NCBI RefSeq assembly: GCF_000374625.1
Contig: NZ_KB894765.1
Location: 186,001-250,000, forward strand
Source: Allobrachymonas chironomi DSM 19884
Lineage (GTDB): Bacteria; Pseudomonadota; Gammaproteobacteria; Burkholderiales; Burkholderiaceae_C
Direction: 5' to 3'
Length of the DNA: 64,000 nt
Both the position numbers and the translations under genes were made by a program. The notes under the pieces were generated by a model. That model had not been told where the DNA came from, did not search any database, and was given only the letters and a program-made list of their open reading frames with translations. Shown piece after piece: positions 38,391 to 47,894 of the stretch (position 1 is the stretch's first letter; each line of letters starts with the position of its first letter).

Positions 38391-38987
38391 ATGAGCCATC
38401 TTGCCGAGAACATCTTGTCTGCCGCCCGGGCCATGCCCGAGGGTGGCTTGCTGTCGCCCAAGGAGTTCTTGCATCTGGGTTCGCGGGCGGCCATCGACAA
38501 AGCCTTGTCCCGGCTCGCTCAGGAAGGGAAGCTGCTGCGCGTGAGTCGCGGTGCCTATGTCGCACCCCATGAGGGTCGGTTTGGCTCCCGCCCGCCGTCC
38601 ACCGAGTCCGTGGTGCAGGCCATCGAGGCCAGCTGCGGTGAAACGGTGGTGGCCAACGGCGCGGCCGAAGCCAATGCGCTGGGGCTGACCACGCAGGTGC
38701 CGACCCGCGAGGTTTTTCTCACCTCCGGCGCATCCCGCACCCTGCATCTTGGCAGCCGGTGCGTAGAGCTCAAGCACGGCAACCGCTGGCAACTGCTGCT
38801 GGGCAAGCGCCCCGCAGGCAAGGTGATCCGTGCGCTGTCATGGCTGGGGCCGGAAAGCGCACCGGCGGCTCTGAAGCAACTGCGCGCCAAACTGCCCGAG
38901 TCCGAATGGGAAGCCGTGCGTGGCGCGCGGGCCGCACTGCCGAGCTGGATGGCCAAAGTGGTCAGCGAGGCAATGGCGCATGGCTGA
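38391..38987 (+). CDS. AbiEi-type antitoxin (DUF6088 family)
   Basis: This 198-residue protein is the antitoxin-regulator partner of a type IV AbiE-like toxin-antitoxin pair. An N-terminal winged-helix (about residues 1-60, LLSPKEFLHLGSRAAIDKAL in part, then RVSRGAYVAP) should bind the promoter dyad. The DUF6088 core has GRFGSRPPS, ANALGLTTQVP and SRTLHLGSR. The ATG at 38391 has an AAAGGAG ribosome-binding site; an upstream frame is unsupported. It overlaps the toxin gene by eight bases. Confidence 0.87.
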   Translation: MSHLAENILSAARAMPEGGLLSPKEFLHLGSRAAIDKALSRLAQEGKLLRVSRGAYVAPHEGRFGSRPPSTESVVQAIEASCGETVVANGAAEANALGLTTQVPTREVFLTSGASRTLHLGSRCVELKHGNRWQLLLGKRPAGKVIRALSWLGPESAPAALKQLRAKLPESEWEAVRGARAALPSWMAKVVSEAMAHG

Positions 38988-40068
38988 GTCCTGGTTTTCG
39001 CTCAGCAGGGAAGATCAGGTTGAAGCCTTGGAATTTGCTACGGCTCGTACCGGGCGGCCTGCGCATTTGCTCGAAAAAGACATCTGGGTGGTCTGGGTGC
39101 TGTCCGCCATCTACGAATCCGACTTGGCCAGCAAACTCACCTTCAAGGGCGGCACCTCACTGTCCAAGGTCTATCGCATCATCGATCGGTTTTCCGAGGA
39201 CGTGGATCTCACCTATGACATCCGCGAACTGGCTGCCGACCTGTTGAAGCAAGGCAACCCCATTCCCGATTCCGCCAGCCAAGAGAAAAAGATCAGCAGC
39301 GCGGTACGTCACCGACTGCCCGACTGGATCGAGGCGACGGTCAGGCCGGTCATTGCTGCGGCGCTGGCGAAAGATGGGTTGGACGCAAGCTTGACGCTGG
39401 CGGGCAAAGATCAGGACAAGCTGATCTTGTCGTATCCGGCGGTCAAAACGGGAACCGGCTATTCAGCGCCCACGATCCAGCTGGAGTTTGGTGCCCGCGC
39501 CACGGGCGAGCCGCATCATGTTCAACCCGTGGCCTGCGACATTGCACCAGAAATTGAAGGCGTCACTTTTCCCGTCGCCCAGCCCTTGGTGATGGCGGCA
39601 GAGCGCACCTTCTGGGAAAAAGCCACCGCAGCGCATGTGTATTGCTTGCAAGGACGGCTGCGCGGCGAGCGTTATTCGCGTCATTGGTATGACTTGGCCG
39701 CCATCGCAAAAACGCCGCACTTTTCTGCGGCCTGCGCCGACCAGGCGCTGGCTCGGGCCGTTGCAGAACACAAATCGGTGTTCTTCGTCGAGAAAGATGC
39801 TGTCGGTGCAAAGATCGATTACTTCGTCGCCGTCAGAGGCCAGCTACAACTCATCCCCACGGGAGAATCGTTGGCGGCGCTCGAAAAGGATTACGCCGCG
39901 ATGCTGGAAGATGGCTTGCTGGCGCTCAATCAGCCAAGCTTTGCCGACATCATCGAGCAGTGCCGTGTCATTCAGGATGAGGCCAATCGGCAGGCCATCT
40001 TGGGCGAGCGCCGCAAGGCATTGGACGAGTTGGCCGCGCAGGCGCAAAAACTCGACATGGGCTACTGA
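38980..40068 (+). CDS. AbiEii-type nucleotidyltransferase toxin
   Basis: This 362-residue protein has the AbiEii/AbiGii nucleotidyltransferase fold. The catalytic motif is GGTSLSK (residues 57-63) with the metal-binding SEDVDL (72-77), and a later WYDLAAI segment as in the family. Relatives block growth by transferring nucleotides, in studied cases to tRNA acceptor ends, and can abort phage infection. The ATG at 38980 overlaps the antitoxin stop, so the two are coupled. It converges on jetD. Confidence 0.9.
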   Translation: MAESWFSLSREDQVEALEFATARTGRPAHLLEKDIWVVWVLSAIYESDLASKLTFKGGTSLSKVYRIIDRFSEDVDLTYDIRELAADLLKQGNPIPDSASQEKKISSAVRHRLPDWIEATVRPVIAAALAKDGLDASLTLAGKDQDKLILSYPAVKTGTGYSAPTIQLEFGARATGEPHHVQPVACDIAPEIEGVTFPVAQPLVMAAERTFWEKATAAHVYCLQGRLRGERYSRHWYDLAAIAKTPHFSAACADQALARAVAEHKSVFFVEKDAVGAKIDYFVAVRGQLQLIPTGESLAALEKDYAAMLEDGLLALNQPSFADIIEQCRVIQDEANRQAILGERRKALDELAAQAQKLDMGY

Positions 40069-40097
40069 CGCTACATCCAGCTGGAGGGTCCAGTAGT

Positions 40098-41258
40098 TCA
40101 GATAGAGCGCTGCAACGAGCTCCATGCGGCAGCCCAGTCGATCCGTTCCTGCTCCAAGCGAACGTTTTGTCCCCAGCGCTGCTGCTTGAGATCCCGATAG
40201 AGTTGCTGCTCTTGCTCCGTCAGAAGCGTCAGTTCCGTTGCTGGATGCTGCGCCGACTCATCCACCCACAGCGCCTTGTGTCGAAGCAAGGTGTCTTCGT
40301 CCATGAGCACGGATTGCAACTCCGGGATGTATGAACGGGCACGATGCAGGATGGCAAATCCATGGGTGTCCAAATCACCCCAATAGATGCACTTTGCGCA
40401 GGCAAGCCAAGGGAAACGGGCCAACACGTCAACGTTATAGCCAAGACGCATGAGCACGACAGCGCCCGGCATGTCGGACATTGCCAGTCCCGTTTGAAGG
40501 TTCTCGACAATAAACACATGTGAGACCGGTAAATTGAGACCCGCCAGGTCTTCCACTGGTGCAGTGATGTCACCCACGCCACCGACCCTGGCTCGCAATG
40601 CCTGATCCAGCACCCGCATTCGGACAAGGATTGGAGGTGCTTTCAGTCCGCAGCGCTGGTAGAAGTCCAGGTCGCTGGAGGAGTCCTCTTGTATTGCGGC
40701 CACCAGATCCGTCAGCAGCCCTTTGCGCCCATCAAACCATTTGCTATCCAGCCCGGACACCGGCAGCTGGCGGGGGTAGAGGTCGGATTGTGGATGGTTC
40801 GCGATCCAATCCAGCATCTCTGCAAGCCGACGAAAATCGGCATCGCCGTAGTCCGCCAGGACATCAAAGTACCTCGGCAGCTGCTGCGCCAGTACTGGCC
40901 AGCGGGCAGTGAGCGTCTGGTAGCGAGATTGAGCACGTTCCCATCGTGCGGACTCACCAATCCACATGGCAACATCCTCTGGGCTGCCCAACGCCAGCTT
41001 CTCCGGGAGTCGCTGGACGCCAAGCGCTTTCCACCGGCGCTCACACCAGGATAGTGTGCCGCCCCCTTGCCAGCCTTGCCATGCGCTCACCCAAGCACGA
41101 ACGCCGTCGACTTGTCTCAGTGCAGCTTGCTCCGTCGGCACACCGAGCGGAACCTCCAATGGCCATTGGCCCTCGCCCGGATCACCAACCAGCCACTCGC
41201 GGTGCTTACTTTGAAAGCGACGGGCAAGCAACTGTCGAACATCTTCAGGAAGCTTCAA
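40098..41258 (-). CDS. jetD: Wadjet nuclease subunit JetD
   Basis: This 386-residue nuclease subunit of the Wadjet anti-plasmid system has an N-terminal DUF3322 region (residues 1-190) and a C-terminal DUF2220 Toprim-like domain. The Toprim-type motifs are FIVENLQT (Glu) and YWGDLDTHGF (Asp-x-Asp). In Wadjet, JetD cleaves circular DNA after JetABC extrudes it into a closed loop. The start overlaps jetC by 14 bases. All catalytic acidic residues appear to be retained. Confidence 0.93.
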   Translation of the reverse strand: MKLPEDVRQLLARRFQSKHREWLVGDPGEGQWPLEVPLGVPTEQAALRQVDGVRAWVSAWQGWQGGGTLSWCERRWKALGVQRLPEKLALGSPEDVAMWIGESARWERAQSRYQTLTARWPVLAQQLPRYFDVLADYGDADFRRLAEMLDWIANHPQSDLYPRQLPVSGLDSKWFDGRKGLLTDLVAAIQEDSSSDLDFYQRCGLKAPPILVRMRVLDQALRARVGGVGDITAPVEDLAGLNLPVSHVFIVENLQTGLAMSDMPGAVVLMRLGYNVDVLARFPWLACAKCIYWGDLDTHGFAILHRARSYIPELQSVLMDEDTLLRHKALWVDESAQHPATELTLLTEQEQQLYRDLKQQRWGQNVRLEQERIDWAAAWSSLQRSI

Positions 41259-44200
41259 CGCTAGCCTCCTCTCGTGCGTGCTCTGGCAACTTCAACCGCT
41301 GACGATCACCGTCGTACTCGATCAGCAGGACGCCTGAGACTCGCCGATCGCTGATATCCACGAAGCAGGCGCCACCGATGAATGGTTCAAGGGTCATGAC
41401 GGACTTCAGCGGCGTAGCGACCACCATCTGGAATCCGAAATTGGTAAAGATGTTCATCGCCAAAGCGGTGAACTCGTTATCCGCCTTGTCGAAGGCTTCA
41501 TCCAGCACGACAGGCGCATACATCGGCACGCCGTGGTCGTTCCCGCCCAGTTGATATCGCAGGGCTGCGGCCAAGCACGTGGTGGCCAGCTTCTGCCGTT
41601 GGCCGCCAGACTTGCCTGCTCCGCTGCGGTAGATTTCGACCTCGACACCGCTTTCATCGATTTCCCGTCCGATGAACTCAACATGCTGTCGAACATCGAG
41701 CACAGTCTCACGCCAGCGCTTTTGCTCGGGGTCCTGACTGGCGAGTCGATCAACAAGTCGTCGCAAGGCTAGAAACCGCGCCTCGGCAAACTCGCGATCC
41801 TCCGTCCATGCATGGCTCAGTGCCTGCTGGATCTCCTGCTTGAATTCCTTGACGTCGACAAGCTGCCGATCACTGGCGTCGATGTGGAGATAGGTACGTT
41901 GATTGGCGCTCTGGTTGAACGGCACCTGACCAAGACTGTCGTTGACCAGATCCATCCGTTCCAGGATCGCCTTACGCGCATCGTTCAGGTAGGTGGAAAG
42001 CGCCGCCAGATTCTGGTGACTTTGGTTCTGCAGCAATTCAAAGAATCGCTGCTCATAGGCGGGTAGCCCATCCGTCTCCAGTCGAACCAGTTTGGCGAAG
42101 AAGTCTGGCGCGCTGGCAAGGCTCGTGTCCATGTCGCCCGCGTCCATCGGCCATTGCCGTTTGAAATCAGCAAAACGTGCTTCTATTTCCTTCTCGCAGG
42201 CACCAATCCCACGATTGACCTCTTCGATCTCAGCATTGAGTGCGCGTTCTACAGAAGTTGTCACCTTGTCGAGGTTGTCGAGCCGGACTGCATCTGACTG
42301 CTTGGCGAAGCGCTCGTCGAGACCCGACACCTGATGGGGCGTCAATGGAACGATAGACGCGTCCTGCAGGAGAGATTCCAGTTTCTGGGTGCTGGTCTTG
42401 ATCTGGTCAAGAATCGAGTCGTGCGCGCGTGTTGCCTGGCGAAGCTCCTTATCAGCATCCTCAACGAGCTTCTTTTGTTCACCGATCTGCTCGCTGATTT
42501 GCAGCAGGGTGGTGTTCCCCTCGCGCGCTTCGCGGATCTGCCGCTCAATGGTGGAGATGCGATCCAGCAATGGGAGCACATCTATTTCCTGCCACTGGAG
42601 ATTCACCAGAGTCTGGCACTGCATCGCTCGGGTCGCACGATTCTTGTCCTGGTCGGAGAGCTTGTCGATCACCCCGCCGAGGCGCGAAATGGTGTCAGCC
42701 AGCTCCTGCGCCTGAGCTTGAAAGAGCCCGAGCTTCTCGCGGTTATCGAATCCGAGCACCCAGTTTCGCCGGTCGCCGACACTTCTTCGGTCGTCTTTCT
42801 CGTGCCGGGTTTTGCTGTGCTTGACCTGCCCCTCGCGGGTGATGGCGCGATCAGCACTCCTGAACGACTGAATGGAATCGACGCACGCGTAATCGAAGCG
42901 TTGCCGTAGCTCGGCCTGGAGCCAATCGGCATACGCCCCCTCCTTGACGTTCAGCTTGAGGACGAGCGAGTTGCCACCAATGGGCTTGGCCTGCCAGGTC
43001 TCCGGGCGGCCAGTCCGGTAATAAACCAGGCGCTGGCCGAGGTGGGTGGTGTTGATGTGGTTGGCTAGCGCTGAATACTGGCGCTCGTCTACCAAGAGTG
43101 AGAGCGCGAATCCATGCAGTACGCGCTCAATGGCCCCCTGCCATTCGGCCTCGTCAGGCTTCACCTCGACGAGTTCGCCAACAAAGGGAAGTGCCGACTC
43201 CGAGATGCCGATGGCGGCAGCGATGTCTCTACGCATTTCCAGCATGTCCGCCGGAATGTTCGATGGTTGGCGCTGAAGTGCCTGCACCTCTTTCAGTGCT
43301 TGCGAAAACGCGGTCTCGGCATCTTTCTTTTCTCGGTCCAGGCGGAACTGCTCGGCCCGGCTATCGTTGCTGCGCTGTTCCCAATTTTCGACTTCCTGCC
43401 GCGCGTTGCCCAACAGTTCTGCGAAGGCTTGAGGCGAATCAGGAAGGCTCCAGCCCAGCTTCTTGCACGCATCTTCGGCCTGACCGCGTTTGCGCAGGCG
43501 ATCCGTGCGCTGGCCCTCCAGCCCCGATTTCTCGGCTTCCCATTGCTCGATCTGATCACCGCCTGCTTCACGGTGCTGCCGCTCCAGATCGCGCAGGATT
43601 GCAGCGTGGTTTTCCAGAGTGCTTTGACGTCGCCCCACTTCGCCTTCCGAGCCGTTGGCTTGCACCTCCAGGGATGCCACGTGCTCCTTGAGGAGCTCAA
43701 TACGGCGAGTCTCACGGTAGCCATCAACCCCCAGCCGAAGCTCATCCAAGCCATTGCGCTGCAGCATCAACGAGTCCCTGTGCTGATGCTGCTCCCGCGC
43801 TGGTGCGAGCGTTTGTACCTGTTCGCGAGCCGTGACAACTGCCTGGTGGGCCGCATTGAGTTCGCCGAATTCGCTGACCAAGCGATCCGCCACCTCGAAG
43901 GTCTCGGGCTTGTCGAGCATGAAGTCGCGCAGGAAAGTATTGAGGTCGCCGAGGTTCTTGGCCGACTGGGTTTTGTGCAGCAAACGCAGCGCCATTTCGC
44001 TCTCGATGCCGAGCAGACGACAGAACCGTTCGCAATAGGGACGAAATTCGTCGCGGGCAAACGCCTCGGGGAAAGACTGTTTGAGCTTTCGTATGTCGAA
44101 GTTGGATTGGCCGAAGTCCTCCAGTTCACGCAGGTCAAAGGCCCGCTCCATGACAAGGTAGTGGCGTTTGACGTCGGTACTGCCGTTTGCATTGCCCCGC

Positions 44201-44619
44201 AACCAGAACACCTGAACCAGCACCACAGACTGACCCAAGGCATTCTGGTAGGTCAGTGCCAAGGCTGACCAGGTCGTCCCTGCGCGCAGGTAGCGGGTCG
44301 CGATCTCTCCCGACTCCCCATCCTTCTGTTCAGCCCACGCACCACGTATGTAGGTGACGAGGTTTCGGTCACGACCGCTGCGGTCCGCCTCGCGTGCAGC
44401 AGCGTTGAAATCGATCCAGCGAGGTGGCGTCAGCAACGCCGAAAATGCATCGAGCAGTGTCGACTTTCCAGCGCCGGATCGACCCACAAACAGAAAGCCT
44501 CGCTCGCTGATCGGCACGTCGTGCAGGCCGGAGAAAGTACCCCAGTTGTAAACCTGCAGGCGGGTCATCCGGAACTGCTCGCGGGCAAACAAGGAGGCGG
44601 TTTGGGGTTCCGAGTTCAT
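41245..44619 (-). CDS. jetC: Wadjet SMC-like ATPase JetC
   Basis: This 1124-residue SMC/MukB-like ATPase is the motor of Wadjet. Walker A GRSGAGKS is at residues 46-53 and the RWIDFNAAAREADRS segment follows it. Two long coiled-coil arms (about residues 260-460 and 620-900) flank a hinge region. The ABC signature KSGGQRQKLA and Walker B VVLDEAFDKAD lie near the C terminus. The size and motif order match JetC. Overlaps with jetB (four bases) and jetD (14 bases) show one operon. Confidence 0.95.
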   Translation of the reverse strand: MNSEPQTASLFAREQFRMTRLQVYNWGTFSGLHDVPISERGFLFVGRSGAGKSTLLDAFSALLTPPRWIDFNAAAREADRSGRDRNLVTYIRGAWAEQKDGESGEIATRYLRAGTTWSALALTYQNALGQSVVLVQVFWLRGNANGSTDVKRHYLVMERAFDLRELEDFGQSNFDIRKLKQSFPEAFARDEFRPYCERFCRLLGIESEMALRLLHKTQSAKNLGDLNTFLRDFMLDKPETFEVADRLVSEFGELNAAHQAVVTAREQVQTLAPAREQHQHRDSLMLQRNGLDELRLGVDGYRETRRIELLKEHVASLEVQANGSEGEVGRRQSTLENHAAILRDLERQHREAGGDQIEQWEAEKSGLEGQRTDRLRKRGQAEDACKKLGWSLPDSPQAFAELLGNARQEVENWEQRSNDSRAEQFRLDREKKDAETAFSQALKEVQALQRQPSNIPADMLEMRRDIAAAIGISESALPFVGELVEVKPDEAEWQGAIERVLHGFALSLLVDERQYSALANHINTTHLGQRLVYYRTGRPETWQAKPIGGNSLVLKLNVKEGAYADWLQAELRQRFDYACVDSIQSFRSADRAITREGQVKHSKTRHEKDDRRSVGDRRNWVLGFDNREKLGLFQAQAQELADTISRLGGVIDKLSDQDKNRATRAMQCQTLVNLQWQEIDVLPLLDRISTIERQIREAREGNTTLLQISEQIGEQKKLVEDADKELRQATRAHDSILDQIKTSTQKLESLLQDASIVPLTPHQVSGLDERFAKQSDAVRLDNLDKVTTSVERALNAEIEEVNRGIGACEKEIEARFADFKRQWPMDAGDMDTSLASAPDFFAKLVRLETDGLPAYEQRFFELLQNQSHQNLAALSTYLNDARKAILERMDLVNDSLGQVPFNQSANQRTYLHIDASDRQLVDVKEFKQEIQQALSHAWTEDREFAEARFLALRRLVDRLASQDPEQKRWRETVLDVRQHVEFIGREIDESGVEVEIYRSGAGKSGGQRQKLATTCLAAALRYQLGGNDHGVPMYAPVVLDEAFDKADNEFTALAMNIFTNFGFQMVVATPLKSVMTLEPFIGGACFVDISDRRVSGVLLIEYDGDRQRLKLPEHAREEASVEAS

Positions 44620-45335
44620 TGGTCAGCCTCCTCATCAGCTTCAGTCTGAACCAGCTGCGCTGGCGTTTCTCCGGCAGCCATGCGCTGATACAGGTGCGTC
44701 AGCGCTTGTATTTCCTCTGCCGAGAAGAGGAGCTTCAGCGTCGGCGAAATCTCGAAGCGATCCTCACTCGAGCGAATTTTCTGCAGGATGCTGTGCTTCT
44801 TGATCTTCTCGATGGAGGCATGAACCCGTTTCACGAACCCTGCACGGTCGGTGTTGGCGGCGCGCTCATAGAGGGAGAGAAACTCTGTGATCTCGTCTGT
44901 AGACACCACGGCACGGTCGCCCTGCGAGTCCGCCTGGGTCAATCGCTGGCGTAGGTGGAGCAGCAGAATGGAATCAATGAAGGTCAGTTGGGCGCGACGC
45001 AGCAGGAGTGGCACTTCGAGGTCGCCGGTATCTGCCTGGCGCGTGAAAGCCACTTGTACGTCTCGGTCGATAACCAGTTCGAGAAACAGCTCGGCAAGAC
45101 GCCGACGGATCACCGCTTCGTCTCTTACCAAGATCGGCCAGAGTTTTGGATGCCGACGCCCGTCGAGCGACGGCCCTGCCAGCAGCTGCACCAGGGCGCG
45201 CCGGGTATCCAGTGCCAACTCGCCGCTGTCGCCCAGGAACAGGGGGTTGGCGGGTGCCGGAGCAGCATCGGGTGCTTGTGCCTCGGCTGGCACTGCCGCT
45301 TCGTCGCTGATGGACCCATTTTCAGACCAGTTCAT
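44616..45335 (-). CDS. jetB: Wadjet MukE-like subunit JetB
   Basis: This 239-residue DUF4194 protein is the MukE-like (kite) partner of the JetABC complex. An acidic, Ala/Pro-rich N terminus (residues 1-40) precedes winged-helix domains with ALVQLLAGPSLD and the DRDVQVAFTRQADTGD region. It overlaps jetA by 14 bases and jetC by four bases. The identification rests on family features plus position in jetABCD. Confidence 0.92.
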   Translation of the reverse strand: MNWSENGSISDEAAVPAEAQAPDAAPAPANPLFLGDSGELALDTRRALVQLLAGPSLDGRRHPKLWPILVRDEAVIRRRLAELFLELVIDRDVQVAFTRQADTGDLEVPLLLRRAQLTFIDSILLLHLRQRLTQADSQGDRAVVSTDEITEFLSLYERAANTDRAGFVKRVHASIEKIKKHSILQKIRSSEDRFEISPTLKLLFSAEEIQALTHLYQRMAAGETPAQLVQTEADEEADQ

Positions 45336-46788
45336 TGGCCCGCTCCCTCAAAAAGAAGATCTTTGGAATTCGGGCGCTACGACGCTGCTCGTCGCCTCCA
45401 ACCCAGCCTACGGTTTCACTGTGGTCGGCTTTGAACCCATGCCGACTGCCCAACGCCAGCAGGCCGACGACGCTGCCCAACCCCTGTGCAGCGGGGAACT
45501 GCTCCAGTACGTCGGCAATCGATGCCTGGGACCGTTGCTCCAGGACAGCCAGCACGTTGGCCTTCAGTGTTCGGAAGTCGATCTCGGACTGTGCGACCAG
45601 TTCGCTCACAGACTCAAGGTCGATTGGCGGCGCATCCCCTTCTGCCATCTGCCCAGGCAATGCTTGCAGGGATGGGTCGTGCAGCACCCATTGAGACAAG
45701 GAGCGCAACCGACTGCTCGTGAGTTCCAGCGTGTACTGGAGGGTCTCAGTGGCCCTGACTTCATCCTTCAGGCTCAGTGCTGCGCGCTGAGCGTCTTTCA
45801 GCAGGTGATTGAGTCGGCGTTGCTCGAGGTATTCACGACTCTGGACGAAGTGCTTCAGGCTGCGCGCGAAGGTCTGGAGCACCTCGTGAACCATGCCGCC
45901 CTGCTCAAGAAGGGTGCGCGTCAGCCGCAGAAGGAATCGTCGCTCCTTGGCCTCGAGCTGCCCCACGAACTCCCGCGACATAACGCTATCAAGTGCCTGA
46001 TCAAGCGTGGCCGCCTGTTCTGGGTCCGTAAGCAAGCGCCAGAAAGCAGAGAAAGTCCTTCCGGCGTCGCTCTCTGAAATCAAATCGATTCCGGCGAACA
46101 GCGAATCCAGCACATCCCCTCGATTGCCATCGTTGTCCATGATGCGTTCACGGAGATCGCGATTGAGCTGGTCGAACTGATCGCGGACACGGCGGAAATC
46201 ACCGGCCAGATCGTCGGCCAGCGTGATGATCTCCCGCGTGCGCTCGAGCGCCGTCGTATGGGGCAGCACGCGCATCTGCCCCTTCTGGATGGCGTCAATC
46301 TCCTTGTCGATGCGGGCTTGCTCGGCCATCAGCCGGTCGATGCGGCGGAACTTGTCGGTGTCTGTGTCCTCGGCAAGTCGGGCCAAGGCCTCTATGACGA
46401 GCGTCAGGCGGCTTTCGGTCGCGGCTGAGTGCGGTTGCGCCAGGCCAGAGACAAACCGAATGGCTTCGACGGCCGCCGTGGAGAGTTCATATTCCTCTTC
46501 TGAAGCCCCAGCCGGGAAGCGTCGCTCGAGGAACCCATCGGCGAGCCAGCTGGCGACATACGCCTGTGCCGTTTGGGGAAAGTCTTCGCCTTGGGCGCGC
46601 AGCTCTTCCAGATCCCTTGCGATGCGTTCGTGAAAAATGGAGGCAGGGAGGCTTCGCTCGCCCTCATACAGATGGGACTGAAGCAGGCCAATGACGGTAG
46701 GCCCGGTAGTCGAGGCAAGCAGACGCCACAGCGGCTGCGCCCGCATGCGCCGGTAGGTCGCGATGGCTTTGTCTGCTTTCACTCCCAT
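45322..46788 (-). CDS. jetA: Wadjet MukF-like kleisin JetA
   Basis: This 488-residue DUF3375 protein is the kleisin subunit of Wadjet, bridging JetB and the JetC heads. It is largely alpha-helical and has the MRAQPLWRLLAS N terminus of the family, a helical mid-region with SFFAGIDL-like SLFAGIDLI, and a C-terminal winged helix. The ATG at 46788 is chosen for its TGGAG ribosome-binding site; an ATG 18 bases upstream is possible. It is the first gene of the jet operon and faces away from the WYL regulator. Confidence 0.92.
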   Translation of the reverse strand: MGVKADKAIATYRRMRAQPLWRLLASTTGPTVIGLLQSHLYEGERSLPASIFHERIARDLEELRAQGEDFPQTAQAYVASWLADGFLERRFPAGASEEEYELSTAAVEAIRFVSGLAQPHSAATESRLTLVIEALARLAEDTDTDKFRRIDRLMAEQARIDKEIDAIQKGQMRVLPHTTALERTREIITLADDLAGDFRRVRDQFDQLNRDLRERIMDNDGNRGDVLDSLFAGIDLISESDAGRTFSAFWRLLTDPEQAATLDQALDSVMSREFVGQLEAKERRFLLRLTRTLLEQGGMVHEVLQTFARSLKHFVQSREYLEQRRLNHLLKDAQRAALSLKDEVRATETLQYTLELTSSRLRSLSQWVLHDPSLQALPGQMAEGDAPPIDLESVSELVAQSEIDFRTLKANVLAVLEQRSQASIADVLEQFPAAQGLGSVVGLLALGSRHGFKADHSETVGWVGGDEQRRSARIPKIFFLRERANELV

Positions 46789-46826
46789 GCTCCAAAGTGG
46801 GGGCATCGCCCGTCATGTGGTAATCA

Positions 46827-46863
46827 CAATGCAACGTATACAAGAATCAAAAACATTGCATTG
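46827..46863. promoter_or_regulatory. 8-bp inverted repeat in the jetA/WYL divergent promoter region
   Basis: CAATGCAA (46827-46834) and TTGCATTG (46856-46863) are 21 bases apart and touch the -35 of the WYL-gene promoter. This is a candidate operator for the WYL regulator over both operons. Confidence 0.4.
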
Positions 46864-46889
46864 CCACATTCTAGAGCAGCTTATATACT
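46861..46889 (+). promoter_or_regulatory. Sigma70-type promoter of the WYL-led operon
   Basis: -35 TTGCCA (46861-46866) and -10 TATACT (46884-46889) are 17 bp apart. It lies 50 bases before the WYL-regulator ATG and drives the plus-strand defence operon. No equally clear promoter for jetA is seen on the other strand. Confidence 0.7.
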
Positions 46890-46939
46890 TCCCGCAATAA
46901 CCCGCACAAGTATTCGTTAACCCGATAGAGCACTCAGGA

Positions 46940-47854
46940 ATGCCCAAAGACCAACTTGCAGAACTGACCCAGCCTCAGCGCGACCGGCTCGCGTTCATTG
47001 AGCTGCGCGTGCGCTTCGTGGGGGAGATCCGTCGGCAGGACTTGGTTGCGCGGTTTGGCATCCAGTCCGCAGCGGCAACCCGGGATTTGGCGCTCTATAA
47101 AGAGTTGTCTCCGGGGAACATCGACTATGACCCCAAAGGCAAGGCCTACGTCCTGGGGCCAGACTTCCGCCCCATCTTCGACTTTCCTCCGGAGCGGGTG
47201 CTGTCTTGGCTGACGCAGGGCTTTGGAGACGGCGAGCCGATGCGGCTCAAGGCGTGGGTGGCCAGCGAAAGCCCCTCACGGCTTACACACCCGGATCTCG
47301 ATGTGCTGGCAAGCGTGACCCGGGCGATCCATCAGGGGTGTCCGCTTGGCGTTGAGTACTACTCAATATCTAGCGGCTGTACAGAGCGGGAAGTCGTCCC
47401 CTTTGCGCTGATCGACAACGGCCTGCGCTGGCATGTCCGTGCCTTCGACCGGAAGTCTCAGGAGTTCCGGGATTTCGTCATTACACGGATCAAGAACCCC
47501 GTCGTGCTCAAGGGGCAGCCAGTTGCAGCTCATGAGATGAGCGATCATGACATTCAGTGGACGCGGATCGTCGAACTGGAGTTGGTGCCCCACCCGGGTC
47601 AGCCCCGGCCGGAGATCACCGAAATGGATTACGGCATGCGCGACGGCGTGCTGCGGATGAAGCTGCGCGCTGCCACGGCTGGATACATCCTGCGCAAATG
47701 GAGTGTCGACTGTTCGCCCGATCATTGCCTGCGCGGACCGGAGTACCGGTTATGGCTCAAAGATCACTTGGCAATTTATGGAGTCAAGAATGCGATTTTG
47801 GCACCGGGCTATAAATCGCAAGAACAAAAATTAGTAAAAGCGGAGGCTGACTGA
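46940..47854 (+). CDS. WYL-domain transcriptional regulator (BrxR/CapW-like)
   Basis: This 304-residue regulator has an N-terminal winged helix (about residues 10-65, RRQDLVARFGIQSAAATRDL in part), a WYL domain in the middle (about residues 125-205, with EYYSISSG, LRWHVRAFD and RDFVITRI) and a C-terminal extension (WCX). This architecture is that of BrxR/CapW repressors that control phage-defence genes and sense a nucleic-acid ligand. An AGGA lies directly next to the ATG, so initiation may be weak. It is divergent from jetA and 40 bases ahead of the helicase gene. Confidence 0.88.
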   Translation: MPKDQLAELTQPQRDRLAFIELRVRFVGEIRRQDLVARFGIQSAAATRDLALYKELSPGNIDYDPKGKAYVLGPDFRPIFDFPPERVLSWLTQGFGDGEPMRLKAWVASESPSRLTHPDLDVLASVTRAIHQGCPLGVEYYSISSGCTEREVVPFALIDNGLRWHVRAFDRKSQEFRDFVITRIKNPVVLKGQPVAAHEMSDHDIQWTRIVELELVPHPGQPRPEITEMDYGMRDGVLRMKLRAATAGYILRKWSVDCSPDHCLRGPEYRLWLKDHLAIYGVKNAILAPGYKSQEQKLVKAEAD

Positions 47855-47894
47855 TGGGCGACGTAATCCGTTCGTTTCGGTCAAGGGAAAAACA

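Noticed and set aside
38131-38565. Possible minus-strand gene beside scar B
   Set aside because: It starts inside the AbiEi-type gene and reads through its promoter, with no homology.
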